NCBI RefSeq assembly: GCF_000715075.1
Contig: NC_134084.1
Location: 188,501-252,500, forward strand
Length of the DNA: 64,000 nucleotides
Source of the DNA: Nicotiana tabacum
Taxonomy: Eukaryota > Streptophyta > Magnoliopsida > Solanales > Solanaceae
Reading direction: 5' to 3'
Shown: piece after piece, positions 1 through 13,503 of the stretch
How positions within the stretch are numbered: the first letter of the stretch is position 1
Layout of the letters: every line of letters starts with the position of its first letter
Position numbers and translations under genes: made by a program
The notes under the pieces: model-generated
What the model saw: the letters and a program-made list of their open reading frames with translations, nothing else
Told to the model about the DNA's origin: nothing
The model's database searches: none

Positions 1-2884
1 TTTTTGGCATTTTACGGCCATAAAATTGGAATTCCGCGCGATTCCCAAATTTTCGTGTGCTATAGCCCATGCCTTCCGCCGTGGTCCCGGGACCCCGGAC
101 CTGAATCGCCTAAAATTTTTCCAAGACGTCGAATATGGCCTATAGAAACATATTAACCGCCCCGCCATGATCAAATTATGTTTTTTGGTATTTTACGGCC
201 ATAAAACTGGAATTCCGCGTGAGTCCCAAATTTTCGTGTAATATAGCCCACGCCTTCCGCCGTGGGCCCGGGACCCAAGATCCGAATCGCCTAAAATTTT
301 TCCAGAATGTCAAATACGGCCTAAGGAACCATACTCACCGCCCCTCCATGACCAAATTATATTTTTTGGCAATTTACGACCATAAAACTGGAAATCCGCG
401 CGAGTCCCAAATTTTCGTGTGCTATAGCCCACGCCTTCCGCCATGGGCCTGGGACCCCGGACCCGGATCGCCTAATATTTTTCCGCGACATCGAATACGG
501 TCTAAGGAAGCATATTCACCGCACAGCCATGATCAAATTATGTTTTTTGGCATTTTAGGCCATAAAATTGGAATTCCGCGCGAGTCCCAAATTTTCGTGT
601 GCTAAAGCCCACGCCTTCCGCCGTGGGCCCGGGACCCCGGACCCGAATCGCCTAAAAATTTTCCAGGACGTCTAATATGGCCTATAGAAACATATTAACC
701 GCCCCGCCATGATCAAATTATGTTTTTTGATATTTAAGGCCATAAAACTGGAATTCCGCGTGAGTCCCAAATTTTCGTGTGCTATAGCCCACGCCTTCCG
801 CCGTGGGCCTGGGACCCCGGACCCGGATCGCCTAAAATTTTTCTGCGACATCGAATACGGTCTAAGGAAACATATTAACCGCACAGCCATGATCAAATTA
901 TGTTTTTTGGCATTTTAGGCCATAAAATTGGAATTCCGCGCGAGTCCCAAATTTTCGTGTGCTATAGCCCACGCCTTCCGCCGTGGGCCCGGGACCCCGG
1001 ACCCGAATCGCCTAAAATTTTTCCAGGACATCGAATACGACCTAAAGAACCACAGTCACTGCTCCTCCATGACCAAATTATATTTTTTGGCAATGTACGG
1101 CCATAAAACTGGAAATCCGCGCGAGTCCCAAATTTTCGTGTGCTATAGCCCACGCCTTCCGTCGTGGGCCCGGGACCCCGGAACCGGATCGGCTAAAATA
1201 TTTCCACGACATCGACTACGGTCTAAGGAAACATATTAGCCGCACAGCCATGATCAAATTATGTTTTTTGGCATTTTAGGCCATAAAATTGGAATTCCGC
1301 GCGAGTCCCAAATTTTCGTGTGCTATAGCCCACGCCTTCCGCCGTGGGCCAGGGACCCCGGACCCGAATCGCCTAAAATTTTTCCAGGACGTCGAATACG
1401 ACCTAAGGAACCATAGTCACTGCTCCTCCATGACCAAATTATGTTTTTTGGCATTTTACGGCCATAAAACTGGAAATCCGCGCGAGTCCCAAATTTTCGT
1501 ATGCTATAGCCCACGCCTTCCTCCGTGGGCCCGGCACCCGGACCCGAATCGCCTAAAAATTTTCCAGGATGTCGAATATGGCCTATAGAAAAATATTAAC
1601 CGCCCCGCCATGACCAAATTATATTTTTTGATATTTAAGGCCATAAAACTGGAATTCCGCGTGAGTCCCAAATTTTCGTGTGCTATAGCCCACGCCTTCC
1701 GTCGTGGGCCCGGGACCCCGGAACCGGATCGGCTAAAATATTTCCACGACATCGAATACGGTCTAAGGAAATATATTAGCCGCACATCCATGATCAAATT
1801 ATGTTTTTTGGCATTTTAGGCCATAAAATTGGAATTCCGCGCGAGTCCCAAATTTTCGTGTGCTATAGCCCACGCCTTCCGCCGTGGGCCTGGGACCCCG
1901 GACCCGAATCGCCTAAAATTTTTCCAGGACGTCGAATACGACCTAAGGAACCATAGTCACTGCTCCTCCATGACCAAATTATGTTTTTTGGCATTTTACG
2001 ACCATAAAACTGGAAATCCGCGCGAGTCCCAAATTTTCGTATGCTATAGCCCACGCCTTCCTCCGTGGGCCCGGCACCCGGACCCGAATCGCCTAAAAAT
2101 TTTCCGGGACATGGAATACGGTCTAAGGAAACATATTCACCGCACAGCCATGATCAAATTATGTTTTTTGGCATTTTAGGCCATAAAATTGGAATTCCGC
2201 GCGAGTCCCAAATTTTCGTGTGCTATAGCCCACGCCTTCCGCCGTGGGCCCGGGACCCCGGACCTGAATCCCCTAAAATTTTTCCAGGACGTCGAATACG
2301 ACCTAAGGAACCATAGTCACTACTCCACCATGACCAAATTATGTTTTTTGGCATTTTACGGCCATAAAACTGGAAATCCGCGCGAGTCCCAAATTTTCGT
2401 ATGCTATAGCCCACGCCTTCCTCCGTGGGCCCGGGACCCGGACCCGAATCGCCTAAAATTTTTCCGGGACATGGAATACGGTCTAAGGAAACATATTCAC
2501 CGCACAGCCATGATCAAATTATGTTTTTTGGCATTTGAGGCCATAAAATTGGAATTCCGCGCGAGTCCCAAATTTTCGTGTGCTATAGCCCACGCCTTCC
2601 GCCGTGGGCCCGAGACCCCGGACCCGAATCGCCTAAAAATTTTCCAGGACGTCGAATATGGCCTATAGAAACATATTAACCGCCCCGCCATGATCAAATT
2701 ATGTTTTTTGATATTTATGGCCATAAAACTGGAATTCCGCGTGAGTCCCAAATTTTCGTGTGCTATAGCCCACGCCTTCCGCCGTGGGCCCGGGACCCCG
2801 GACCCGGATCGGGTAAAATTTTTCCGCGACATGGAATACGGTCTAAGTAAACATATTCACCGCACAACCATGATCAAATTATGT
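1..2884 (+). repeat. Domain A module 1 (16 monomers)
   Basis: The sequence starting at base 1 reappears with a 2,884-bp shift: the first GGC is at 6-8 and the same place is at 2890-2892. Landmarks in order are the GTGTAATATAG variant (235), the GATATTTAAGG monomers (709, 1610), the TTTGAGGCC variant (2534) and the TTTATGGCC variant (2715). Translated segments of this module are identical to those of the copy at 7029, closer than to the copy lying between them. Confidence 0.85.
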
Positions 2885-5800
2885 TTTTTGGCATTTTACG
2901 GCCATAAAATTGGAATTCCGCGCGATTCCCAAATTTTCGTGTGCTATAGCCCATGCCTTCCGCCGTGGTCCCGGGACCCCGGACCTGAATCGCCTAAAAT
3001 TTTTCCAAGACGTCGAATATGGCCTATAGAAACATATTAACCGCCCCGCCATGATCAAATTATGTTTTTTGGTATTTTACGGCCATAAAACTGGAATTCC
3101 GCGTGAGTCCCAAATTTTCGTGTAATATAGCCCACGCCTTCCGCCGTGGGCCCGGGACCCAAGATCCGAATCGCCTAAAATTTTTCCTGAATGTCAAATA
3201 CGGCCTAAGGAACCATACTCACCGCCCCTCCATGACCAAATTATATTTTTTGGCAATTTACGACCATAAAACTGGAAATCCGCGCGAGTCCCAAATTTTC
3301 GTGTGCTATAGCCCACGCCTTCCGCCATGGGCCTGGGACCCCGGACCCGGATCGCCTAAAATTTTTCCGCGACATCGAATACGGTCTAAGGAAGCATATT
3401 CACCGCACAGCCATGATCAAATTATGTTTTTTGGCATTTTAGGCCATAAAATTGGAATTCCGCGCGAGTCCCAAATTTTCGTGTGCTAAAGCCCACGCCT
3501 TCCGCCGTGGGCCCGGGACCCCGGACCCGAATCGCCTAAAAATTTTCCAGGACGTCTAATATGGCCTATAGAAACATATTAACCGCCCCGCCATGATCAA
3601 ATTATGTTTTTTGATATTTAAGGCCATAAAACTGGAATTCCGCGTGAGTCCCAAATTTTCGTGTGCTATAGCCCACGCCTTCCTCCGTGGGCCCGGCACC
3701 CGGACCCGAATCGCCTAAAAATTTTCCGGGACATGGAATACGGTCTAAGGAAACATATTCACCGCACAGCCATGATCAAATTATGTTTTTTGGCATTTTA
3801 GGCCATAAAATTGGAATTCCGCGCGAGTCCCAAATTTTCGTGTGCTATAGCCCACGCCTTCCGCCGTGGGCCCGGGACCCCGGACCTGAATCCCCTAAAA
3901 TTTTTCCAGGACGTCGAATACGACCTAAGGAACCATAGTCACTACTCCACCATGACCAAATTATGTTTTTTGGCATTTTACGGCCATAAAACTGGAAATC
4001 CGCGCGAGTCCCAAATTTTCGTGTGCTATAGCCCACGCCTTCCGTCGTGGGCCCGGGACCCCGGAACCGGATCGGCTAAAATATTTCCACGACATCGAAT
4101 ACGGTCTAAGGAAACATATTAGCCGCACAGCCATGATCAAATTATGTTTTTTGGCATTTTAGGCCATAAAATTGGAATTCCGCGCGAGTCCCAAATTTTC
4201 GTGTGCTATAGCCCACGCCTTCCGCCGTGGGCCAGGGACCCCGGACCCGAATCGCCTAAAATTTTTCCAGGACGTCGAATACGACCTAAGGAACCATAGT
4301 CACTGCTCCTCCATGACCAAATTATGTTTTTTGGCATTTTACGGCCATAAAACTGGAAATCCGCGCGAGTCCCAAATTTTCGTATGCTATAGCCCACGCC
4401 TTCCTCCGTGGGCCCGGGACCCGGACCCGAATCGCCTAAAATTTTTCCGGGACATGGAATACGGTCTAAGGAAACATATTCACCGCACAGCCATGATCAA
4501 ATTATGTTTTTTGGCATTTTAGGCCATAAAATTGGAATTCCGCGCGAGTCCCAAATTTTCGTGTGCTATAGCCCACGCCTTCCGTCGTGGGCCCGGGACC
4601 CCGGAACCGGATCGGCTAAAATATTTCCACGACATCGAATACGGTCTAAGGAAATATATTAGCCGCACATCCATGATCAAATTATGTTTTTTGGCATTTT
4701 AGGCCATAAAATTGGAATTCCACGCGAGTCCCAAATTTTCGTGTGCTATAGCCCACACCTTCCGCCGTGGGCCTGGGACCCCGGACCCGAATCGCCTAAA
4801 ATTTTTCCAGGACGTCGAATACGACCTAAGGAACCATAGTCACTGCTCCTCCATGACAAAATTATGTTTTTTGGCATTTTACGACCATAAAACTGGAAAT
4901 CCGCGCGAGTCCCAAATTTTCGTATGCTATAGCCCACGCCTTCCTCCGTGGGCCCGGCACCCGGACCCGAATCGCCTAAAAATTTTCCGGGACATGGAAT
5001 ACGGTCTAAGGAAACATATTCACCGCACAGCCATGATCAAATTATGTTTTTTGGCATTTTAGGCCATAAAATTGGAATTCCGCGCGAGTCCCAAATTTTC
5101 GTGTGCTATAGCCCACGCCTTCCGCCGTGGGCCCGGGACCCCGGACCCGAATCGCCTAAAATTTTTCCAGGACATCGAATACGACCTAAAGAACCACAGT
5201 CACTGCTCCTCCATGACTAAATTATATTTTTTGGCAATGTACGGCCATAAAACTGGAAATCCGCGCGAGTCCCAAATTTTCGTGTGCTATAGCCCACGCC
5301 TTCCGTCGTGGGCCCGGGACCCCGGAACCGGATCGGCTAAAATATTTCCACGACATCGAATACGGTCTAAGGAAACATATTAGCCGCACAGCCATGATCA
5401 AATTATGTTTTTTGGCATTTTAGGCCATAAAATTGGAATTCCGCGCGAGTCCCAAATTTTCGTGTGCTATAGCCCACGCCTTCCGCCGTGGGCCAGGGAC
5501 CCCGGACCCGAATCGCCTAAAATTTTTCCAGGACGTCGAATACGACCTAAGGAACCATAGTCACTGCTCCTCCATGACCAAATTATGTTTTTTGGCATTT
5601 TACGGCCATAAAACTGGAAATCCGCGCGAGTCCCAAATTTTCGTATGCTATAGCCCACGCCTTCCTCCGTGGGCCCGGCACCCGGACCCGAATCGCCTAA
5701 AAATTTTCCAGGACGTCGAATATGGCCTATAGAAAAATATTAACCGCCCCGCCATGACCAAATTATATTTTTTGATATTTAAGGCCATAAAACTGGAATT

Positions 5801-7028
5801 CCGCGTGAGTCCCAAATTTTCGTGTGCTATAGCCCACGCCTTCCGTCGTGGGCCCGGGACACCGGAACCGGATCGGCTAAAATATTTCCACGACATCGAA
5901 TACGGTCTAAGGAAATATATTAGCCGCACATCCATGATCAAATTATGTTTTTTGGCATTTTAGGCCATAAAATTGGAATTCCACGCGAGTCCCAAATTTT
6001 CGTGTGCTATAGCCCACACCTTCCGCCGTGGGCCTGGGACCCCGGACCCGAATCGCCTAAAATTTTTCCAGGACGTCGAATACGACCTAAGGAACCATAG
6101 TCACTGCTCCTCCATGACAAAATTATGTTTTTTGGCATTTTACGACCATAAAACTGGAAATCCGCGCGAGTCCCAAATTTTCGTATGCTATAGCCCACGC
6201 CTTCCTCCGTGGGCCCGGCACCCGGACCCGAATCGCCTAAAAATTTTCCGGGACATGGAATACGGTCTAAGGAAACATATTCACCGCACAGCCATGATCA
6301 AATTATGTTTTTTGGCATTTTAGGCCATAAAATTGGAATTCCGCGCGAGTCCCAAATTTTCGTGTGCTATAGCCCACGCCTTCCGCCGTGGGCCCGGGAC
6401 CCCGGACCTGAATCCCCTAAAATTTTTCCAGGACGTCGAATACGACCTAAGGAACCATAGTCACTACTCCACCATGACCAAATTATGTTTTTTGGCATTT
6501 TACGGCCATAAAACTGGAAATCCGCGCGAGTCCCAAATTTTCGTATGCTATAGCCCACGCCTTCCTCCGTGGGCCCGGGACCCGGACCCGAATCGCCTAA
6601 AATTTTTCCGGGACATGGAATACGGTCTAAGGAAACATATTCACCGCACAGCCATGATCAAATTATGTTTTTTGGCATTTGAGGCCATAAAATTGGAATT
6701 CCGCGCGAGTCCCAAATTTTCGTGTGCTATAGCCCACGCCTTCCGCCGTGGGCTCGAGACCCCGGACCCGAATCGCCTAAAAATTTTCCAGGACGTCGAA
6801 TATGGCCTATAGAAACATATTAACCGCCCCGCCATGATCAAATTATGTTTTTTGATATTTATGGCCATAAAACTGGAATTCCGCGTGAGTCCCAAATTTT
6901 CGTGTGCTATAGCCCACGCCTTCCGCCGTGGGCCCAGTACCCCGGACCCGGATCGGGTAAAATTTTTCCGCGACATGGAATACGGTCTAAGTAAACATAT
7001 TCACCGCACAACCATGATCAAATTATGT
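2885..7028 (+). repeat. Domain A module 2, expanded to 23 monomers (4,144 bp)
   Basis: The unit starts like module 1 and matches it until about 3,680, then jumps to sequence equivalent to about 2,060. From about 5,050 to the end it matches 906-2,884 with a shift of 4,144 bp (23 monomers). The 1,260-bp excess over the 16-mer equals seven monomers. It carries private changes not seen in modules 1 and 3, such as CCACGCGAG and CACACCTTCC (near 4721/4752 and again near 5982/6013) and GGGCTCGAGACC near 6751. Confidence 0.8.
4560..6408 (+). repeat. Seven-monomer (1,261 bp) offset duplication within module 2
   Basis: About 590 bp at 4,560-5,147 is repeated at 5,821-6,408 with a 1,261-bp shift. The two copies share three private variants absent from the equivalent places in modules 1 and 3: CCACGCGAG, CACACCTTCC and CATGACAAAATTATG. 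Identity ends where 5,148 reads CCCGAATCGCC and 6,409 reads CTGAATCCCC. This is the trace of a recent 7-monomer unequal exchange or conversion event. Confidence 0.75.
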
Positions 7029-9912
7029 TTTTTGGCATTTTACGGCCATAAAATTGGAATTCCGCGCGATTCCCAAATTTTCGTGTGCTATAGCCCATGC
7101 CTTCCGCCGTGGTCCCGGGACCCCGGACCTGAATCGCCTAAAATTTTTCCAAGACGTCGAATATGGCCTATAGAAACATATTAACCGCCCCGCCATGATC
7201 AAATTATGTTTTTTGGTATTTTACGGCCATAAAACTGGAATTCCGCGTGAGTCCCAAATTTTCGTGTAATATAGCCCACGCCTTCCGCCGTGGGCCCGGG
7301 ACCCAAGATCCGAATCGCCTAAAATTTTTCCAGAATGTCAAATACGGCCTAAGGAACCATACTCACCGCCCCTCCATGACCAAATTATATTTTTTGGCAA
7401 TTTACGACCATAAAACTGGAAATCCGCGCGAGTCCCAAATTTTCGTGTGCTATAGCCCACGCCTTCCGCCATGGGCCTGGGACCCCGGACCCGGATCGCC
7501 TAATATTTTTCCGCGACATCGAATACGGTCTAAGGAAGCATATTCACCGCACAGCCATGATCAAATTATGTTTTTTGGCATTTTAGGCCATAAAATTGGA
7601 ATTCCGCGCGAGTCCCAAATTTTCGTGTGCTAAAGCCCACGCCTTCCGCCGTGGGCCCGGGACCCCGGACCCGAATCGCCTAAAAATTTTCCAGGACGTC
7701 TAATATGGCCTATAGAAACATATTAACCGCCCCGCCATGATCAAATTATGTTTTTTGATATTTAAGGCCATAAAACTGGAATTCCGCGTGAGTCCCAAAT
7801 TTTCGTGTGCTATAGCCCACGCCTTCCGCCGTGGGCCTGGGACCCCGGACCCGGATCGCCTAAAATTTTTCTGCGACATCGAATACGGTCTAAGGAAACA
7901 TATTAACCGCACAGCCATGATCAAATTATGTTTTTTGGCATTTTAGGCCATAAAATTGGAATTCCGCGCGAGTCCCAAATTTTCGTGTGCTATAGCCCAC
8001 GCCTTCCGCCGTGGGCCCGGGACCCCGGACCCGAATCGCCTAAAATTTTTCCAGGACATCGAATACGACCTAAAGAACCACAGTCACTGCTCCTCCATGA
8101 CCAAATTATATTTTTTGGCAATGTACGGCCATAAAACTGGAAATCCGCGCGAGTCCCAAATTTTCGTGTGCTATAGCCCACGCCTTCCGTCGTGGGCCCG
8201 GGACCCCGGAACCGGATCGGCTAAAATATTTCCACGACATCGACTACGGTCTAAGGAAACATATTAGCCGCACAGCCATGATCAAATTATGTTTTTTGGC
8301 ATTTTAGGCCATAAAATTGGAATTCCGCGCGAGTCCCAAATTTTCGTGTGCTATAGCCCACGCCTTCCGCCGTGGGCCAGGGACCCCGGACCCGAATCGC
8401 CTAAAATTTTTCCAGGACGTCGAATACGACCTAAGGAACCATAGTCACTGCTCCTCCATGACCAAATTATGTTTTTTGGCATTTTACGGCCATAAAACTG
8501 GAAATCCGCGCGAGTCCCAAATTTTCGTATGCTATAGCCCACGCCTTCCTCCGTGGGCCCGGCACCCGGACCCGAATCGCCTAAAAATTTTCCAGGATGT
8601 CGAATATGGCCTATAGAAAAATATTAACCGCCCCGCCATGACCAAATTATATTTTTTGATATTTAAGGCCATAAAACTGGAATTCCGCGTGAGTCCCAAA
8701 TTTTCGTGTGCTATAGCCCACGCCTTCCGTCGTGGGCCCGGGACCCCGGAACCGGATCGGCTAAAATATTTCCACGACATCGAATACGGTCTAAGGAAAT
8801 ATATTAGCCGCACATCCATGATCAAATTATGTTTTTTGGCATTTTAGGCCATAAAATTGGAATTCCGCGCGAGTCCCAAATTTTCGTGTGCTATAGCCCA
8901 CGCCTTCCGCCGTGGGCCTGGGACCCCGGACCCGAATCGCCTAAAATTTTTCCAGGACGTCGAATACGACCTAAGGAACCATAGTCACTGCTCCTCCATG
9001 ACCAAATTATGTTTTTTGGCATTTTACGACCATAAAACTGGAAATCCGCGCGAGTCCCAAATTTTCGTATGCTATAGCCCACGCCTTCCTCCGTGGGCCC
9101 GGCACCCGGACCCGAATCGCCTAAAAATTTTCCGGGACATGGAATACGGTCTAAGGAAACATATTCACCGCACAGCCATGATCAAATTATGTTTTTTGGC
9201 ATTTTAGGCCATAAAATTGGAATTCCGCGCGAGTCCCAAATTTTCGTGTGCTATAGCCCACGCCTTCCGCCGTGGGCCCGGGACCCCGGACCTGAATCCC
9301 CTAAAATTTTTCCAGGACGTCGAATACGACCTAAGGAACCATAGTCACTACTCCACCATGACCAAATTATGTTTTTTGGCATTTTACGGCCATAAAACTG
9401 GAAATCCGCGCGAGTCCCAAATTTTCGTATGCTATAGCCCACGCCTTCCTCCGTGGGCCCGGGACCCGGACCCGAATCGCCTAAAATTTTTCCGGGACAT
9501 GGAATACGGTCTAAGGAAACATATTCACCGCACAGCCATGATCAAATTATGTTTTTTGGCATTTGAGGCCATAAAATTGGAATTCCGCGCGAGTCCCAAA
9601 TTTTCGTGTGCTATAGCCCACGCCTTCCGCCGTGGGCCCGAGACCCCGGACCCGAATCGCCTAAAAATTTTCCAGGACGTCGAATATGGCCTATAGAAAC
9701 ATATTAACCGCCCCGCCATGATCAAATTATGTTTTTTGATATTTATGGCCATAAAACTGGAATTCCGCGTGAGTCCCAAATTTTCGTGTGCTATAGCCCA
9801 CGCCTTCCGCCGTGGGCCCGGGACCCCGGACCCGGATCGGGTAAAATTTTTCCGCGACATGGAATACGGTCTAAGTAAACATATTCACCGCACAACCATG
9901 ATCAAATTATGT
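7029..9912 (+). repeat. Domain A module 3 (16 monomers), near-identical to module 1
   Basis: This copy reproduces module 1 with a constant shift of 7,028 bp. Rare variants are shared, including CCTAATATTTTT (472 and 7500), ATCGACTACGG (1211 and 8239) and CTAAAGCCCACG (602 and 7630). The match continues past this module to about 10,710, giving a duplicated tract of about 3.68 kb. Confidence 0.85.
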
Positions 9913-12421
9913 TTTTTGGCATTTTACGGCCATAAAATTGGAATTCCGCGCGATTCCCAAATTTTCGTGTGCTATAGCCCATGCCTTCCGCCGTGGTCCC
10001 GGGACCCCGGACCTGAATCGCCTAAAATTTTTCCAAGACGTCGAATATGGCCTATAGAAACATATTAACCGCCCCGCCATGATCAAATTATGTTTTTTGG
10101 TATTTTACGGCCATAAAACTGGAATTCCGCGTGAGTCCCAAATTTTCGTGTAATATAGCCCACGCCTTCCGCCGTGGGCCCGGGACCCAAGATCCGAATC
10201 GCCTAAAATTTTTCCTGAATGTCAAATACGGCCTAAGGAACCATACTCACCGCCCCTCCATGACCAAATTATATTTTTTGGCAATTTACGACCATAAAAC
10301 TGGAAATCCGCGCGAGTCCCAAATTTTCGTGTGCTATAGCCCACGCCTTCCGCCATGGGCCTGGGACCCCGGACCCGGATCGCCTAAAATTTTTCCGCGA
10401 CATCGAATACGGTCTAAGGAAGCATATTCACCGCACAGCCATGATCAAATTATGTTTTTTGGCATTTTAGGCCATAAAATTGGAATTCCGCGCGAGTCCC
10501 AAATTTTCGTGTGCTAAAGCCCACGCCTTCCGCCGTGGGCCCGGGACCCCGGACCCGAATCGCCTAAAAATTTTCCAGGACGTCTAATATGGCCTATAGA
10601 AACATATTAACCGCCCCGCCATGATCAAATTATGTTTTTTGATATTTAAGGCCATAAAACTGGAATTCCGCGTGAGTCCCAAATTTTCGTGTGCTATAGC
10701 CCACTCCTTCCGCCGTGGGCCTGGGACCCCGGACCCGGATCGCCTAAAATTTTTCCGCGACATCGAATACGGTCTAAGGAAACATATTAACCGCACAGCC
10801 ATGATCAAATTATGTTTTTTGGCATTTTAGGCCATAAAATTGGAATTCCGCGCGAGTCCCAAATTTTCGTGTGCTATAGCCCACGCCTTCCGCCGTGGGC
10901 CCGGGACCCCGGACCCGAATCGCCTAAAATTTTTCCAGGACATCGAATACGACCTAAGGAACCACAGTCACTGCTCCTCCATGACCAAATTATATTTTTT
11001 GGCAATTTACGGCCATAAAACCGGAAATCCGCGCGAGTCCCAAATTTTCGTGTGCTATAGCCCACGCCTTCCGTCGTGGGCCCGGGACCCCGGAACCGGA
11101 TCGGCTAAAATATTTCCACGACATCGAATACGGTCTAAGGAAATATATTAGCCGCACAGCCATGATCAAATTATGTTTTTTGGCATTTTAGGCCATAAAA
11201 TTGGAATTCCGCGCGAGTCCCAAATTTTCGTGTGCTATAGCCCACGCCTTCCGCCGTGGGCCAGGGACCCCGGACCCGAATCGCCTAAAATTTTTCCAGG
11301 ACGTCGAATACGACCTAAGGAACCATAGTCACTGCTCCTCCATGATCAAATTATGTTTTTTGGCATTTTACGGCCATAAAACTGGAAATCCGCGCGAGTA
11401 CCAAATTTTCGTATGCTATAGCCCACGCCTTCCTCCGTGGGCCCGGCACCCGGACCCGAATCGCCTAAAATTTTTCCGGGACATGGAATACGGTCTAAGG
11501 AAACATATTCACCGCACAGCCATTATCAAATTATGTTTTTTGGCATTTTAGGCCATAAAATTGGAATTCCGCGTGAGTCCCAAATTTTCGTTTGCTATAG
11601 CCCACGCCTTCCGCCGTGGGCCAGGGACCCCGGACCCGAATCGCCTAAAATTTTTCCAGGACGTCGAATACGACCTAAGGAACCATAGTCACTGCTCCTC
11701 CATGACCAAATTATGTTTTTTGGCATTTTACGGCCATAAAACTGGAAATCCGCGCGAGTCCCAAATTTTCGTATGCTATAGCCCACGCCTTCCTCCGTGG
11801 GCCCGGCACCCGGACCCGAATCGCCTAAAAATTTTCCAGGACGTCGAATATGGCCTATAGAAAAATATTAACCGCCCCGCCATGACCAAATTATATTTTT
11901 TGATATTTAAGGCCATAAAACTGGAATTCCGCGTGAGTCCCAAATTTTCGTGTGCTATAGCCCACGCCTTCCGTCGTGGGCCCGGGACCCCGGATCCGGA
12001 TCGGCTAAAATATTTCCACGACATCGAATACGGTTTAAGGAAATATATTAGCCGCACATCCATGATCAAATTATGTTTTTTGGCATTTTAGGCCATAAAA
12101 TTGGAATTCTGCGCGAGTCCCAAATTTTCGTGTGCTATAGCCCACGCCTTCCGCCGTGGGCCTGGGACCCCGGACCAGGATCGCCTAAAATTTTTCCGCG
12201 ACATCGAATATGGTCTAAGGAAACATATTCACCGCACAGCCATGATCAAATTATGTTTTTTGGCATTTTAGGCCATAAAATTGGAATTCCGCGCGAGTCC
12301 CAAATTTTTGTGTGCTATAGCCCACGCCTTCCGCCGTGGGCCCGGGACCCCGGACCCGAATCGCCTAAAAATTTTCCAGGACGTCGAATATGGCCTATAG
12401 AAACATATTAACCGCCCCGCC
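9913..12421 (+). repeat. Domain A module 4, with a 2-monomer insertion
   Basis: The module starts as module 2 does and follows modules 1 and 3 with a 2,884-bp shift to about 11,370. After that the shift becomes 3,244 bp, so two extra monomers (360 bp) are present between about 11,200 and 11,880. The extra pair is a near copy of the monomers at 11,200-11,560 and carries private changes (GAGTACCAAATT near 11397, CATTATCAAATT near 11521, TCGTTTGCTATAG near 11589). Similarity to the 16-mer fades after about 12,100. Confidence 0.7.
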
Positions 12422-13142
12422 ATGATCAAATTATGTTTTTTGATATTTAAGGCCATAAAACTGGAATTCCGCGTGAGTCCCAAATTTTCGTGTGCTATAG
12501 CCCACGCCTTCCGCTGTGGGCCTGGGACCCCGGACCCGAATCGCCTAAAATTTTTCCGCGACATCGAATACGGTCTAAGGAAATATATTAGCCGCACAGC
12601 CATGATCAAATTATGTTTTTTGGCATTTTAGGCCATAAAATTGGAATTCCGCGCGAGTCCCAAATTTTCGTGTGTTATAGCCCACGCCTTCCGCCGTGGG
12701 CCCGGGACCCCGGATCCGAATCGCCTAAATTTTTTCCAGGACGTCGAATACGACCTAAGGAACCATAGTCACTGCTCATCCATGACCAAATTATGTTTTT
12801 TGGCATTTTACGGCCATAAAACTGGAAATCCGAGCGAGTCCCAAATTTTCGTATGCTATAGCCCACGCCTTCCTCCGTGGGCCCGGTACCCGGATCTGAA
12901 TCGCCTAAAATTTTTCCGGGACATGGAATACGGTCTAAGGAAATATATTAACCGCCCCTCCATGATCAACTTATGTTTTTTGGCATTTTACGGCCATAAA
13001 ATTGGAATTCCGCGCGAGTCCCAAATTTTCGTGTGCTATAGCCCTCGCCTTCCGCCGTGGGCCCGGGACCCCGGACCCTAATCGCCTAAAATTTTTCCAG
13101 GACGTCGAATATGGCCTATAGACACATATTAACCGCCCCGCC
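12422..13142 (+). repeat. Boundary block between domains A and B (q tetramer)
   Basis: Four monomers (721 bp) starting with the TTTTTTGATATTTAAGG type end exactly where the first s-type monomer (CCCAAATTATGTGTGC) begins at 13143. Equivalent four-monomer blocks precede s monomers at 31,646 and 36,153. The last monomer has the CAACTTATG and AGCCCTCGCC variants, which also precede s monomers throughout domains B and D. Confidence 0.7.
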
Positions 13143-13503
13143 ATGATCAAATTATGTTTTTTGATATTTTACGGCCGTAAAACTGGAATTCCGTGTGAGT
13201 CCCAAATTATGTGTGCTATAGCCCACGCCTTCCGCCGTGGGCCCGTGACCCCGCACCAGGATCGCCTAAAATTTTTACAAGACATCGAATACGGCCTAAT
13301 GAACCATAGTCACTGCTCCACCATGACCAAATAATGTTTTTTGACATTTTACGGCCATAAAACTGGAAATCCGCGCGAGTCTCAAATTTTCGTATGTTAT
13401 AGCCCACGCCTTCCTCTGTGGGCCCGGGACCCGGACCCGAATCGCCTAAAATTTTTTCGGGACATGGAATACGGTCTAAGGAAATATATTAACCGCCCCT
13501 CCA

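Larger units (their letters stand above)
1..12950 (+). repeat. Domain A: 16-monomer (2,884 bp) HOR region
   Basis: This domain is dominated by 180-bp monomers, many with ATTTTAGGCCATAAAATTGG, which lacks the C of the ATTTTACGGCC form. The landmark TTTTTTGATATTTA recurs at about 709, 1610, 2690, 3593, 5754, 6834, 7737, 8638, 9718, 10621, 11882 and 12422. The spacings are 5, 6, 5, 12, 6, 5, 5, 6, 5, 7 and 3 monomers, so the basic module is 5+6+5 = 16 monomers. E-like patches containing GTCAAATACGGCC occur once per module. The domain ends in a 4-monomer block starting at 12422 that is also found at the other class boundaries. Confidence 0.85.

Noticed and set aside
2269..2280. Telomere-like CCCCTAAAA
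   Set aside because: It is a single point variant of ATCGCCTAAAA in a few domain A monomers, never tandem.
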